Shown here in pieces: positions 28,266-36,388 of a stretch of 64,000 bases of DNA. The DNA lies in the NCBI GenBank assembly GCA_003389325.1, contig QQVE01000010.1, positions 1 to 64,000 on the forward strand, read 5' to 3'. How positions within the stretch are numbered: the stretch's first letter is position 1; every line of letters starts with the position of its first letter. Source of the stretch: Planctomycetota bacterium (GTDB taxonomy: Bacteria > Planctomycetota > Planctomycetia > Pirellulales > PALSA-1355). The notes below the pieces were generated by a model, which was not told where the DNA came from, made no database searches, and saw only the letters and a program-made list of their open reading frames with translations. A program made the translations under genes and the position numbers.

Positions 28266-28437
28266 TTCTCCACGAAGTCCATCCGACGGCGGTTTTTCCC
28301 GGCGTTTCGCGCGCCTCTCGGGCTTCGCTTCCGTGAGAGCAGCCATCGTGAGCTAGGCTTCCAATATCCCTACTCAGGGGTGGGGCCACGGCCGGCTCAG
28401 GGCATTCTCTCTCAGATCCATTCCCAAAGGTGTGTCG

Positions 28438-29355
28438 ATGCAAAAGGGTTTCTTGACGGCATTCGCAGTGACGTTGATCTTCGGACTCGTGGCGCAGGAC
28501 GCCCTGGCCGGCCCGCGCGGACGTGGCGGCGGGCGGCGTGGCAACTTCCAGCAGCAGCAGGTCCGGCAGCGACAGGTTGGACAGGGCCAAATCGGCCAGC
28601 AGCTTCGCAATGGCGCGGTCGGCGAGAACCTGCGCAACCTCAGCGGCCAATTGCAGTCGCAGATCGCCGATGGTCTGCTCAAGGGCGGTGCCGGCACCAA
28701 CCTGCAAGACAGGGCTTCGCAGTTGAAGACCAACTTCAAGCCGGGGCAGGAGCCATTCACGCCCGCCTGGTACGCCCAGCATCCCAACGCCTGGCGCTAC
28801 ACGCACCCGCATGCCGACGCTTGGGCCGTGGCCACGTTTGCCACCGCAGCCGCCTGGCTGGGCATTGCTGCGGTCGATGACGACGGCTATTACGACGACA
28901 CGTCCAGCGTGTACACCGGCGAAACCGACGAAACGGACGACTCGTCGTATGACGATCAGGCCAGTCAGCAGCCCGTCTCGCCTAGCGCCTCGGCCGCGGC
29001 ACGGGCTCGAGCTCGGGGCGACTACCTGCCGCTGGGCGTCTTTGCCGTCGCCCCCCAAGGCGCCACCGATGCCAGTGCCATGCTGCAGTTGGCCGTCGAC
29101 AAGCAAGGTACCCTACGCGGCAACTACTACGACGTGTTGACCGGCAACGATCAGTCGGTCACCGGCACGGTCGACAAGCAAACGCAGGCGGTGAACTTCC
29201 AGCTTGGCTCGAACGGCAAGGTTCGGTTCAAGACATCGCTGGTGAGCCTGACGCAGCCGCAGGGCAAGCTTACGCTCAACTACGCCGACGGCCGCACGAG
29301 CGACTGGGTGCTGGCTCGATTTGATCAGAAGTCGCAGACGCAAGGTCAGCCGTAG
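28438..29355 (+). CDS. Secreted protein of unknown function
   Basis: A 305-residue protein with a clear signal peptide (FLTAFAVTLIFGLVAQDALA) and probable cleavage after ALA. The mature N-terminus is Gly/Arg- and then Gln-rich with short repeats (GPRGRGGGRRG, QQQQVRQRQVGQGQ). A hydrophobic patch, WAVATFATAAAWLGIAAV, lies near the middle, followed by an acidic, Ser-rich stretch (ETDETDDSSYDD). The last 110 residues are more ordered (YLPLGVFAVAPQGATDA, KQTQAVNFQLGSNGKVRF) and look like a small beta-rich domain. The start is ATG at 28438, with AAAGG upstream. I do not recognise the family. Confidence 0.7.
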   Translation: MQKGFLTAFAVTLIFGLVAQDALAGPRGRGGGRRGNFQQQQVRQRQVGQGQIGQQLRNGAVGENLRNLSGQLQSQIADGLLKGGAGTNLQDRASQLKTNFKPGQEPFTPAWYAQHPNAWRYTHPHADAWAVATFATAAAWLGIAAVDDDGYYDDTSSVYTGETDETDDSSYDDQASQQPVSPSASAAARARARGDYLPLGVFAVAPQGATDASAMLQLAVDKQGTLRGNYYDVLTGNDQSVTGTVDKQTQAVNFQLGSNGKVRFKTSLVSLTQPQGKLTLNYADGRTSDWVLARFDQKSQTQGQP

Positions 29356-29380
29356 CGCGAAGACGAGTCGATGGCGGATA

Positions 29381-29440
29381 CGCCCGCGCTTTGGCCGTGG
29401 AAATGCCCGCGCTCGGGTTCCCTGCGGCAAAGCGCGGGCG
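29381..29440. terminator. Long inverted repeat between convergent genes
   Basis: Perfect 13-bp arms, CGCCCGCGCTTTG at 29381-29393 and CAAAGCGCGGGCG at 29428-29440, enclose a smaller CCCG/CGGG hairpin. It lies between two convergent stops, so it probably ends transcription from both sides. It has no long T-run. Confidence 0.55.
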
Positions 29441-29471
29441 GCCGTCATGGCTCGGTGGAAACTCCGCTCTT

Positions 29472-30242
29472 CTATGAGCGAATCGCCCGACGGCGTGCGA
29501 CGCAGGCGAGCCCAACCAGGCCGCAAGCCAACAGGACGCCCGCAGCCGGCTCCGGCACCTCGTAGGCCACGAACGTGATGTCGTCAGTGACCGTCCCGAA
29601 CAGCGGAGTGCCGCCGATCACGTCGGTCGTGAAGTTGTATGAGAACGATGTGACCCCGGTGTTCAGCCCACCGGGGGCAATGTTGGTCGTGGTGAAGAAC
29701 TGCGAAACGTCGATGTTGGCCCCGCCCAGTTGCATCCCGCTACCCATGGCAGTCAGCGCCGCGTTGATGCGGGCGTTCTCGTCCCCGAATCCCGTGGCAT
29801 TGTCGCCGATGAAGACGAGCGTGCCGCCGCCATTCAAAAAGTCCGAAAGCGCGCTGATTTCGCCGGCGTCGTAGTCGTCCGATGGCAGGATGCTGAAGAA
29901 CAGATCCACGCCGGCCAGGTCGCCGGGAGTGATCGTGCCGGTGAATAAGCTGGACGTGACGCCCGGCAGCGTGCTGTAGTACGTGTTCATCGAGTCGGTG
30001 GAGGCCTGGTTGGAGCCCGTGTACAACTCGTCCTGGATTTTGACGGTCGTACCACCGCCGAGAATGTTTGCAAACCAAAGGGCATTGCCCGGGTCGACTG
30101 GCGCGGTGAACGAGCCGTCGATGGGGTTTCCGATGTTGTGGTCGCCAGCGACGATGAGCCCCCCTGCTCGAGCGGATGAAACCGCGCTTAGCCCCCAAAG
30201 AACAATCACCAGGATTGTTCTTTGCAGCTTGGTTTCCGACAT
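29472..30242 (-). CDS. PEP-CTERM sorting domain protein
   Basis: A 256-residue secreted protein. A signal peptide (ILVIVLWGLSAVSSARA) is followed by an extracellular domain with GGLIVAGDHN, a Gly-rich FLNGGGTLVFIGDN segment like glutamine-amidotransferase-type or DUF4350-like folds, and Ser/Thr-rich stretches. The C-terminus is a standard PEP-CTERM tail: VPEPAAG, a hydrophobic helix (VLLACGLVGLACVA), then RRR. Such proteins are processed and anchored or exported by an exosortase, usually with exopolysaccharide genes, but none is in this window. The start is the ATG at 30242. An unusual nested inverted repeat lies upstream. Confidence 0.85.
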   Translation of the reverse strand: MSETKLQRTILVIVLWGLSAVSSARAGGLIVAGDHNIGNPIDGSFTAPVDPGNALWFANILGGGTTVKIQDELYTGSNQASTDSMNTYYSTLPGVTSSLFTGTITPGDLAGVDLFFSILPSDDYDAGEISALSDFLNGGGTLVFIGDNATGFGDENARINAALTAMGSGMQLGGANIDVSQFFTTTNIAPGGLNTGVTSFSYNFTTDVIGGTPLFGTVTDDITFVAYEVPEPAAGVLLACGLVGLACVARRRAIRS

Positions 30243-30652
30243 ATCGATCTCCCAGATGAAGCCGAATCTTGCGTGGTGAATGGAGACGTGGCGGCCCGAA
30301 ACAACGCCCGCCGCAAACAATAGGCTTGGCCTGTAGACCAAAAAAGAGAAAGCCCCGCGCAGCCGATGCACCATGGGGTGCCGGGCCGCCGGTGGCTGTT
30401 GGGACTCTACAGTAGCGTCTCTCCTGGAATGAGCGTTCAAGTATACTTGGACGAAAACCTCATTCCAAGCATTTTTTGATTGACCTGCATGCGGCCTGCG
30501 TGATCGCTCCATCATCGAAGGCGGCCGATGGATACCAACGGTTGCAAGGCTTCAACTTACGGCTGCTGGCGTGAACTTGACACTCATGCAATCGCCCCGG
30601 AAGCTTACTTGAGAGAGATCGAATTCCAGCAACACCCGCTGCGGCCATTTCC
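30243..30652. other. Divergent control region with a nested inverted repeat
   Basis: A gene-free stretch of 410 bases between the minus-strand PEP-CTERM gene and the plus-strand NAD synthetase genes. Its main feature is the nested repeat at 30425-30467. No convincing -35/-10 pair was found. A TTGACA at 30578 lacks a matching -10. Confidence 0.5.
30425..30467. repeat. Nested inverted repeat, possible operator
   Basis: Perfect 9-base arms, TGGAATGAG at 30425-30433 and CTCATTCCA at 30459-30467, surround a perfect 12-base palindrome, CAAGTATACTTG at 30438-30449. Six T residues follow at 30472-30477. It could be a binding site for a dimeric regulator or a structured RNA. Confidence 0.5.
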
Positions 30653-31573
30653 GTGAGTACGACGAGCGAGCCCAATACGGCCTCTCAGCCGACCGAAAAC
30701 ATAGCGCCGGCCGAAGACGGTACGCTGCGGGTCGCATTGGCCCAAATCGCACCGGTCCTGGGCGATCGTCCGCGCAACGTGCAGATGCATCTGGACCAGA
30801 TCGCAGCGGCCAAAGAGCAGCAGGCCGATCTGGTGATCTTTCCCGAACTGTCGCTGACCGGGTACTTTCTGCGCGACATCGTGGCCGAAGTGTCCCTGCC
30901 GCGCTCGAGTCTGGAAATCGCCCAAATCGTCGAAGCAGCCAGCCCCATGGGCCTCGTGGCCGGCTTTGTCGAGGAGAGCCGCGGGCATCACTTCTACAAC
31001 GCCGCCCTGTACGCCGAAGCCGGGCGGCTCGTTCACGTTCACCGCAAGGTCTACTTGCCGACCTACGGACTGTTCGAGGAGCAGCGCTACTTCTCCGCCG
31101 GCAAGCGGTTTCAGGCCTTCAACGCCGCGAGGCTGGGACGCGTGGGCCTGATGATCTGCGAGGATCTGTGGCACGTTTCAGCCGCCGCGATCCTGCAAGC
31201 CGAGGAAGTCGACGCGGTGATCTGCATCATCAACTCACCAGCACGCGGCGTGGGCGGGCCGAACATTGCCACGGCCGAGACCTACGAAATGTTCGCACGC
31301 ACGTACGCTCAGTTGCTGGGCGCGCTGGTGATCGTCGTCAACCGAGTCGGTTTCGAGGACGGCTTGTGTTTCTTCGGCCAGAGCCTGGCCGTGGGGCCCG
31401 ACGGCCGCGTGATCGCCCGGGCGCCGGCCTTCGACGAATCGCTGGCGATCGTCAGTTGCGACCTGGCCGAGTTGCGCCGCGAGCGGTTGATTACGCCGCT
31501 GGGACGCGACGAGCAGTTGTTATTGACCATCGAAGAGCTCAAGCGGATCAAACGCCGTCGCTATGAAGCTTGA
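30653..31573 (+). CDS. Glutaminase (nitrilase-type) subunit of NAD synthetase
   Basis: A 306-residue carbon-nitrogen hydrolase. The nitrilase triad is intact: E65 in VIFPELSLTGY, K132 in HRKVYLPTYG and C169 in GLMICEDLW. In usual glutamine-dependent NAD synthetases this domain is fused in front of the ammonia-using synthetase. Here it is a separate gene whose end overlaps the synthetase gene by 11 bases, so it most likely supplies ammonia from glutamine to that partner. The start is a GTG at 30653 with only a weak ribosome site. A later internal start would cut into the fold. Confidence 0.85.
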   Translation: MSTTSEPNTASQPTENIAPAEDGTLRVALAQIAPVLGDRPRNVQMHLDQIAAAKEQQADLVIFPELSLTGYFLRDIVAEVSLPRSSLEIAQIVEAASPMGLVAGFVEESRGHHFYNAALYAEAGRLVHVHRKVYLPTYGLFEEQRYFSAGKRFQAFNAARLGRVGLMICEDLWHVSAAAILQAEEVDAVICIINSPARGVGGPNIATAETYEMFARTYAQLLGALVIVVNRVGFEDGLCFFGQSLAVGPDGRVIARAPAFDESLAIVSCDLAELRRERLITPLGRDEQLLLTIEELKRIKRRRYEA

Positions 31574-32402
31574 TTCCGACCAAACGGACCTAACGATCAA
31601 TCCGGCTTTGGTGGCCGAGATCCTCGAGCGGTTCATCCGCAACGAGATCGAGCGGACCGGTTTCCGCCGCGCGGTGTTCGGGCTTTCCGGCGGCATCGAC
31701 TCGAGCGTCGTGGCCTATCTGGCCGTGCGTGCGATGGGCCCCGAGAACGTGCTGGCCGTCACGATGCCCTACAAGACGTCGAGCGAGGAGACGTTGCGCG
31801 ACAGCCGGGCCGTGATCGCCGACCTGGGCGTGCAGTCGCTCGAAGTGCCGATCACGCCACAAATCGATGCTTACCTGGCGCACATGCCGAACGTGTCGCG
31901 GATGCGACTGGCGAACAAGTGTGCACGGGAACGGATGACGATCCTCTATGACCAAAGCGCGGCCTTCGAGGGCCTGGTGGTCGGCACCAGCAACAAGACC
32001 GAGCTGCTCTTGGGCTACGGCACGCAGTTCGGCGACCTGGCCTCGGCGATAAACCCGATCGGCGACTTGTACAAGACCCAGCTACGCCAATTGGCGAAGC
32101 ATCTGGGTGTAGGCGACGCCATTCTCAAGAAAGCCCCCAGTGGCGACCTGTGGGTGGGCCAGACAGACGAAGGCGAACTAGGCTTCGGCTACGAGGAAGT
32201 CGACCGCCTACTCGTGCTGTTGGTCGATCGACGCTGGCAGCCGGCTCAGTTGGTGCGGGCAGGATTCGATGCCGAGTTCATCGACCGCGTGGTGCGAATG
32301 ATTCGCCGCAATCAATACAAGCGGCGGCTGCCCGTGATCGCGAAGCTGACGCACCGCACCATGGATCGCGATTTTCGCTACCCGCGCGACTGGGGCACGT
32401 AG
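31563..32402 (+). CDS. nadE: NAD synthetase, synthetase subunit
   Basis: NadE amidates deamido-NAD to NAD using ATP. The 279-residue protein holds the PP-loop SGGIDSS (S42 to S48), the VTMPYKTSSEE substrate loop, GTSNKTELLLGYGTQFGDLAS, and KKAPSGDLWVGQTDE at the active site. Its length is that of ammonia-dependent NadE or of the C-terminal half of the glutamine-dependent enzyme. The 11-base overlap with the nitrilase-type gene argues for a two-subunit glutamine-dependent enzyme. It is nearly abutting the convergent CehA/McbA-like gene (2 bases apart). Confidence 0.92.
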   Translation: MKLDSDQTDLTINPALVAEILERFIRNEIERTGFRRAVFGLSGGIDSSVVAYLAVRAMGPENVLAVTMPYKTSSEETLRDSRAVIADLGVQSLEVPITPQIDAYLAHMPNVSRMRLANKCARERMTILYDQSAAFEGLVVGTSNKTELLLGYGTQFGDLASAINPIGDLYKTQLRQLAKHLGVGDAILKKAPSGDLWVGQTDEGELGFGYEEVDRLLVLLVDRRWQPAQLVRAGFDAEFIDRVVRMIRRNQYKRRLPVIAKLTHRTMDRDFRYPRDWGT

Positions 32403-32404
32403 GC

Positions 32405-33946
32405 TTACGGCGCGTTGGCCTGACTAAGCAGGTCTTCCCAGTAGGCTCGGGCCTGGTCGTGATACTCGAGCACGGCCGCCTGTTGCTCGGGGTTGGTCAC
32501 CTCGAGTTTGACCGCGACGGTGCGTTGCTTGAGCCAGTCGAGGAAGAACTGCACCGACTGGCGGCTGACGCGGGGCTTGTCGCCGATCTCGACGTAGTAT
32601 GGCGCCGTCATCGCGTAGCGGTAGGTGTCGGAGACATCGGTCGCGGCGCGGAGCAGCAGCCAGCCGCTTTGCTCGAACACGACCGGCGGCAGCCGTCCGC
32701 CGTTCTCGGCCCACTGGGCCACGCGCACCGACTGCACGACCTCCCCGTTCTTGATGACCTCGATATACGAGACATTGTCGCGGGACGACATGGTCAGGCC
32801 GATTTCGAGTTCGACCACCTGCCCCTCGTCGGCGCGGAACACATATCCGGGCATTTCGCCCTCGACGGTGGGCCGAATCAGCGGGCCGTTGGTGACTATC
32901 ACGCGGCCGGCGGCCACGCCCTGCCACCATTTCTCGTACGTCAGGTCGCCGTCGACGTGCACGTACATGCGGTTGTAGCCCAGCGGGTTGGCCACCTGGC
33001 CCGACCCGCTGCCGGCCGTGGGCGGGATACGCAAACCGCAGTTGAGCAAGTGGTAGTAGATCGCCTCCGACCAGCGGCCGTTTCCGTAGGGAGCCGGGTA
33101 AACGAGCTCGTCGCGCGGCTTACCGTCGCGCTCGCTGCTGGCCACCTCCTTGCGGCGCAGGTTGCTGTTCAGCACTTGCACCGAGTCGAGTTGCCCGGCG
33201 GCCACCCACAGGGGTACGTCCCAGCCGTACGCCTTTTGGGCGTCGACCCAAGCGCCGGCGTGTTGCTTGGCCTCGGCGACGGCTTCCTGCTGCGGCGGAT
33301 AGCCGCCGCTCAGTCCGCCGATATCGAGCGGCTCGGGCAAGTTGAAGTACAGCAGCGTCCCGCCTGCCCGCGCGTCGATGCCGGCCGACGAGTGATAGAA
33401 GCGATTGTCGTCGAATTGCACGATCGGGTTGATTGGCTCTTTGCCGCTGGGCAACAGGACTTCGCGTCCGGGCCAGGTAATCAGCTCGACCACGTGCAGG
33501 TCCTCGGCCTTCATCAGCAACGGCAAGTCGTCGGCCGGGCGGGCCGCGTCGAGATCGCCGGACCACCAACCTTCGGCCGCCATGTCGACGAACCGCTTGA
33601 GCTCGATGATCTGCGTGTCCTGCGAGAAGTTGTCCATCGTGAAATGGCCGCGTTGCTCGAGGTATTCCGGCCCACGGTCGATGACGAAATCGTATTCGCC
33701 CTTGGCGAGCTTGAGCGTGACCGTGCCGTCGAACGCGAAATGATCGTGCCAATACGGCACGCGCGGGGCCTTGAGCGCGCGGCCGCCGGCGTTCGTCAGA
33801 TGCATGCGGCACGCCAATGGCGATCCGGTATCGCGGTCCACAACCTCGATTTTCAGCCTGCCGCCGGTACCGGCCAAAGCTTCGGCCGGCGCAACCAGCG
33901 AGATGGCGCAGAGTGCGGCACAGAGGCACCAGGGGGTACGTTGCAT
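32405..33946 (-). CDS. CehA/McbA-like secreted protein lacking metal ligands
   Basis: A 513-residue protein with a signal peptide (LCAALCAISLVAPAEALA). An N-terminal carboxypeptidase-regulatory-like beta domain covers about 28-120. A PHP-like region follows from about 125. In the CehA/McbA family this begins with G-D-x-H-x-H, but here residues 130-135 read GDLDAA, so both metal-binding histidines are lost. The neighbouring text PADDLPLLMKAEDLHVVELITWPG otherwise keeps the family pattern. The C-terminal 150 residues look beta-rich. It is probably secreted and may have lost hydrolase activity. The role is unknown. Confidence 0.72.
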   Translation of the reverse strand: MQRTPWCLCAALCAISLVAPAEALAGTGGRLKIEVVDRDTGSPLACRMHLTNAGGRALKAPRVPYWHDHFAFDGTVTLKLAKGEYDFVIDRGPEYLEQRGHFTMDNFSQDTQIIELKRFVDMAAEGWWSGDLDAARPADDLPLLMKAEDLHVVELITWPGREVLLPSGKEPINPIVQFDDNRFYHSSAGIDARAGGTLLYFNLPEPLDIGGLSGGYPPQQEAVAEAKQHAGAWVDAQKAYGWDVPLWVAAGQLDSVQVLNSNLRRKEVASSERDGKPRDELVYPAPYGNGRWSEAIYYHLLNCGLRIPPTAGSGSGQVANPLGYNRMYVHVDGDLTYEKWWQGVAAGRVIVTNGPLIRPTVEGEMPGYVFRADEGQVVELEIGLTMSSRDNVSYIEVIKNGEVVQSVRVAQWAENGGRLPPVVFEQSGWLLLRAATDVSDTYRYAMTAPYYVEIGDKPRVSRQSVQFFLDWLKQRTVAVKLEVTNPEQQAAVLEYHDQARAYWEDLLSQANAP

Positions 33947-34115
33947 GGGGACTCCGAAAATGTCGGTTCATACATCCGTATCAAACGTAGCACGCCCGAA
34001 AGACCCGGAAGACTTGATGGTTTTTGGCCGCAAAACGTAGAATGTCGGTACCCCGGGCAGGCGGTCTGGCCCGGCCGATCGTTCCTTGCTCCGTCTGCCG
34101 CGTAGTGACATCGGC

Positions 34116-35096
34116 ATGTCCGAAGACTATTACAAGATCCTGGGTGTGGGCCGCGACGCCTCGCCGGCCGACATTCAAAAGGCCTATCGCAAGCTCGCCC
34201 GCAAACATCACCCCGACCTGAACCCCGACGACAATACGGCCAAGACCCGCTTCCAAGAGGTGCAGCGGGCCTTCGACGTGCTCAACGACCCCAGCAAGCG
34301 GGAACTCTACGACCGCTACGGCAGCTCGTTCGAGTCGATGGCCGGCGGCGGCGGAGCCGGGCCACGGGGCGGAGGTGCCAGAGCGGCCTGGCCCGGCGGC
34401 GAGGAAGTCGACTTCAGCGAATTGTTCGGCCAGCGCTACGGCGGCGGGGGCGGCGATCCGGCCGGCATGTTCGGCGACATCTTCGGGCAGTTTCGCCGCG
34501 CCGGGGGTCGCGCACGCGGCGCAGGCCCGCGCCCTCAACCGCGCGGCGCCGACATCTCCGCGGAATTGGAAATCCCGTTCAACACCGCAGTGGTCGGCGG
34601 CCAGGCGCAGATTTCGCTGCGCCGCAGCAGCGGCAAGGTGGAAACGCTGACGGTGAAAATCCCCGCCGGCACCGAGGAAGGCAAGAAACTGCGACTTCGC
34701 GGGCAGGGCGAGGAAGCCCCGGGCGGCAAACCCGGCGACATCCTGATCAAGATCAACGTGGCCCCGCATCCCTGGTTCACGAGGCGGGGCAAGAACCTCG
34801 AAGTGCGCGTACCGGTCACGGTGGCCGAAGCCGCACTGGGAGCCAAGGTCGACGTACCGACGCCCGGCGGCACGATTGCGCTCTCGATCCCCCCGGGGAG
34901 CTCGAGCGGCCGTAAACTGCGCGTCAAGGGACGCGGTGTCGCGGCGGATGGAGCCGAGCCCGGCGACCTGTACGCCGAAGTACAGATCGTGCTTCCCAGT
35001 CCGCTAGACGCGGAATGCCAGGAAACGATCAAGAAGCTCGACGAACACGTGAAGAGCATGCACGCGCAAGATCCGCGGCGGGATCTCAAATGGTAA
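34116..35096 (+). CDS. DnaJ-like chaperone, CbpA type
   Basis: A J-domain co-chaperone of Hsp70/DnaK, 326 residues. The J-domain covers residues 1-70, with the HPD motif in KHHPDLNPDD. It is followed by a Gly/Phe-type linker (about 75-140, very Gly-rich) and two C-terminal beta-barrel domains that bind unfolded clients. There is no cysteine-rich zinc finger, so this is a class B (CbpA/DjlA-like) protein and not classical DnaJ. The start is ATG at 34116. The stop overlaps the next gene by 7 bases, so at least two genes are translated together. Confidence 0.9.
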   Translation: MSEDYYKILGVGRDASPADIQKAYRKLARKHHPDLNPDDNTAKTRFQEVQRAFDVLNDPSKRELYDRYGSSFESMAGGGGAGPRGGGARAAWPGGEEVDFSELFGQRYGGGGGDPAGMFGDIFGQFRRAGGRARGAGPRPQPRGADISAELEIPFNTAVVGGQAQISLRRSSGKVETLTVKIPAGTEEGKKLRLRGQGEEAPGGKPGDILIKINVAPHPWFTRRGKNLEVRVPVTVAEAALGAKVDVPTPGGTIALSIPPGSSSGRKLRVKGRGVAADGAEPGDLYAEVQIVLPSPLDAECQETIKKLDEHVKSMHAQDPRRDLKW

Positions 35097-35413
35097 GCGA
35101 CCTCGTTACCCGCTTAAGCGTCTGGTCGTCGAGCACCTTGCTGCTGGCGGTGGAGGCCGCCGCGGACGCGGAGAAAAAAGCGGAACCGCTGCTGATGAAG
35201 CTCGATCCCCAGCGGCGGGCCAAAGTGCTGATGGCACTGCTGGGCCTGGTGCTATTGGGCGGCTTTCTGATGGCCCTGGTAATCATGGGCGGACGCCAGG
35301 CGATGCGGGCCGCACGCAAGTCGCACGGCCCCACGCAGCACAGCCAAGACCAGTGGTACCGCAAGCCACTGGTGCCCGGCGACGGCGACCGGCCGGCCGG
35401 CGATTCGAAATGA
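35090..35413 (+). CDS. Small single-span membrane protein
   Basis: A 107-residue protein of unknown function. Residues 1-25 include a weakly hydrophobic stretch (STLLLAVEAAADA). A clear transmembrane helix lies at about 47-68 (VLMALLGLVLLGGFLMALVIMGG), followed by a basic tail (RQAMRAARKSHG) with KPLVPGDGDRP at the end. The ATG at 35090 overlaps the dnaJ-like stop, and its own stop overlaps the rnpA start by 4 bases (ATGA). Conservation between a chaperone and the rnpA-yidD genes hints at a link with protein insertion or folding at the membrane. That is inference only. Confidence 0.75.
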   Translation: MVSDLVTRLSVWSSSTLLLAVEAAADAEKKAEPLLMKLDPQRRAKVLMALLGLVLLGGFLMALVIMGGRQAMRAARKSHGPTQHSQDQWYRKPLVPGDGDRPAGDSK

Positions 35414-35814
35414 ATGCCTCGACGCCGTCTCAGCGCTTTGAGCCTCGTTTCCACCTGCGCAAGAGCGCCGATTTCGATCGCGTCTATCGGCAGCGCTGCT
35501 CGGCCTCGGATGGGACGCTGTTGGTATACGTTGCCTCGAATGAACTGTCGCACCAGCGGCTGGGCCTTTCGGTGTCGCGCAAGCATGGCGGGGCCGTCGT
35601 GCGCAACCGGTGGAAGCGTTTGCTGCGCGAGGCGTTTCGCCTCTCGCGGACCGAACTGCCCGAGGCGATCGATATCGTGGCTATTCCGCGCGGCGGCGAG
35701 CCTCAGTTGGAATCCCTGCAGAAGTCGATCGTGCAGTTGACCAGGCGAGCATGCAAGCGCCTCAAGGGCAAGAACCAAGGTGCCAAAGATGCCGGGCCGT
35801 CGCAAAGGGGCTAA
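35410..35814 (+). CDS. rnpA: Ribonuclease P protein component
   Basis: RnpA binds the catalytic RNase P RNA and helps remove 5' leaders from pre-tRNAs. The 134-residue protein begins with the family opening FHLRKSADFDRVY and has the signature RNRWKRLLREAFR, the basic RNA-binding helix. The ATG at 35410 overlaps the previous stop by 4 bases. In most bacteria rpmH precedes rnpA. Here rpmH is absent and a dnaJ-like gene and a small membrane protein take its place. yidD follows 130 bases later, in the usual order. Confidence 0.92.
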   Translation: MNASTPSQRFEPRFHLRKSADFDRVYRQRCSASDGTLLVYVASNELSHQRLGLSVSRKHGGAVVRNRWKRLLREAFRLSRTELPEAIDIVAIPRGGEPQLESLQKSIVQLTRRACKRLKGKNQGAKDAGPSQRG

Positions 35815-35889
35815 TAAGCCGCAGGACGGCGCCGTGCGAGCGTGAGGCTGCGCCGCGGACACAGCGGGTTCGGCGCAAGGGAGATGCAG

Positions 35890-35895
35890 TATAAT
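35890..35895 (+). promoter_or_regulatory. Possible -10 box of yidD
   Basis: A perfect TATAAT lies 50 bases before the yidD start. The -35 region is weak, and yidD may also be read from the rnpA transcript. Confidence 0.3.
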
Positions 35896-35944
35896 TGCCA
35901 AGCAGCCGTTCTCTGCATGCAAGGCGCAACGAGTGAATTCGACG

Positions 35945-36184
35945 ATGCAATCGGTTTGGCAAGCAATGCGCGGTCTCCCGGCTCACGCCGTGATAGCACT
36001 CGTGCGGCTGTACCAGGTGACGTTGAGTCCGTTCGTGGGTTTCGGCTGCCGCTATCAGCCGACGTGCAGCCACTACATGATCGGGGCGGTGCGAAAGCAC
36101 GGTTTTTTGCGAGGTACGTGGCGGGGCATCTGCCGCATCGCCCGCTGTCACCCGTTTCGTGCCGGGGGCTACGATCCGCCATAA
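35945..36184 (+). CDS. yidD: Membrane protein insertion efficiency factor YidD
   Basis: YidD is a small amphipathic protein that helps YidC insert membrane proteins. The 79-residue product has the family core [29 protein letters not shown], and the terminal [11 protein letters not shown], with three conserved cysteines. ATG at 35945 is taken as start. A GTG four codons upstream is an alternative. It follows rnpA as in most bacteria. yidC itself is not in the window. Confidence 0.9.
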   Translation: MQSVWQAMRGLPAHAVIALVRLYQVTLSPFVGFGCRYQPTCSHYMIGAVRKHGFLRGTWRGICRIARCHPFRAGGYDPP

Positions 36185-36388
36185 ACGCGCGACGGCGCAA
36201 GATTGGCGAACTGCCGCAAAAGCGGCCTTGACGCCCCGGGGGAGGCCCACTATCTTCCCGCCCTCGTCAAAGCATTTCTGAGAAACTCGTTCGTGTGTTT
36301 CTCACGGCGAGACTAACACGACGCCGCTCGTGCGTGCACGGAAGCGCGGGATTGCGGAGTGTCGCTGGGTAAGCCTACGGAGCACGGC

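Noticed and set aside
30578..30600. Promoter for the NAD synthetase genes from TTGACA at 30578
   Set aside because: No plausible -10 box lies 16-18 bases downstream.
32150..34105. 651-codon frame on the plus strand across the CehA/McbA-like gene
   Set aside because: It is a shadow of the real gene on the other strand and has a low-complexity composition.
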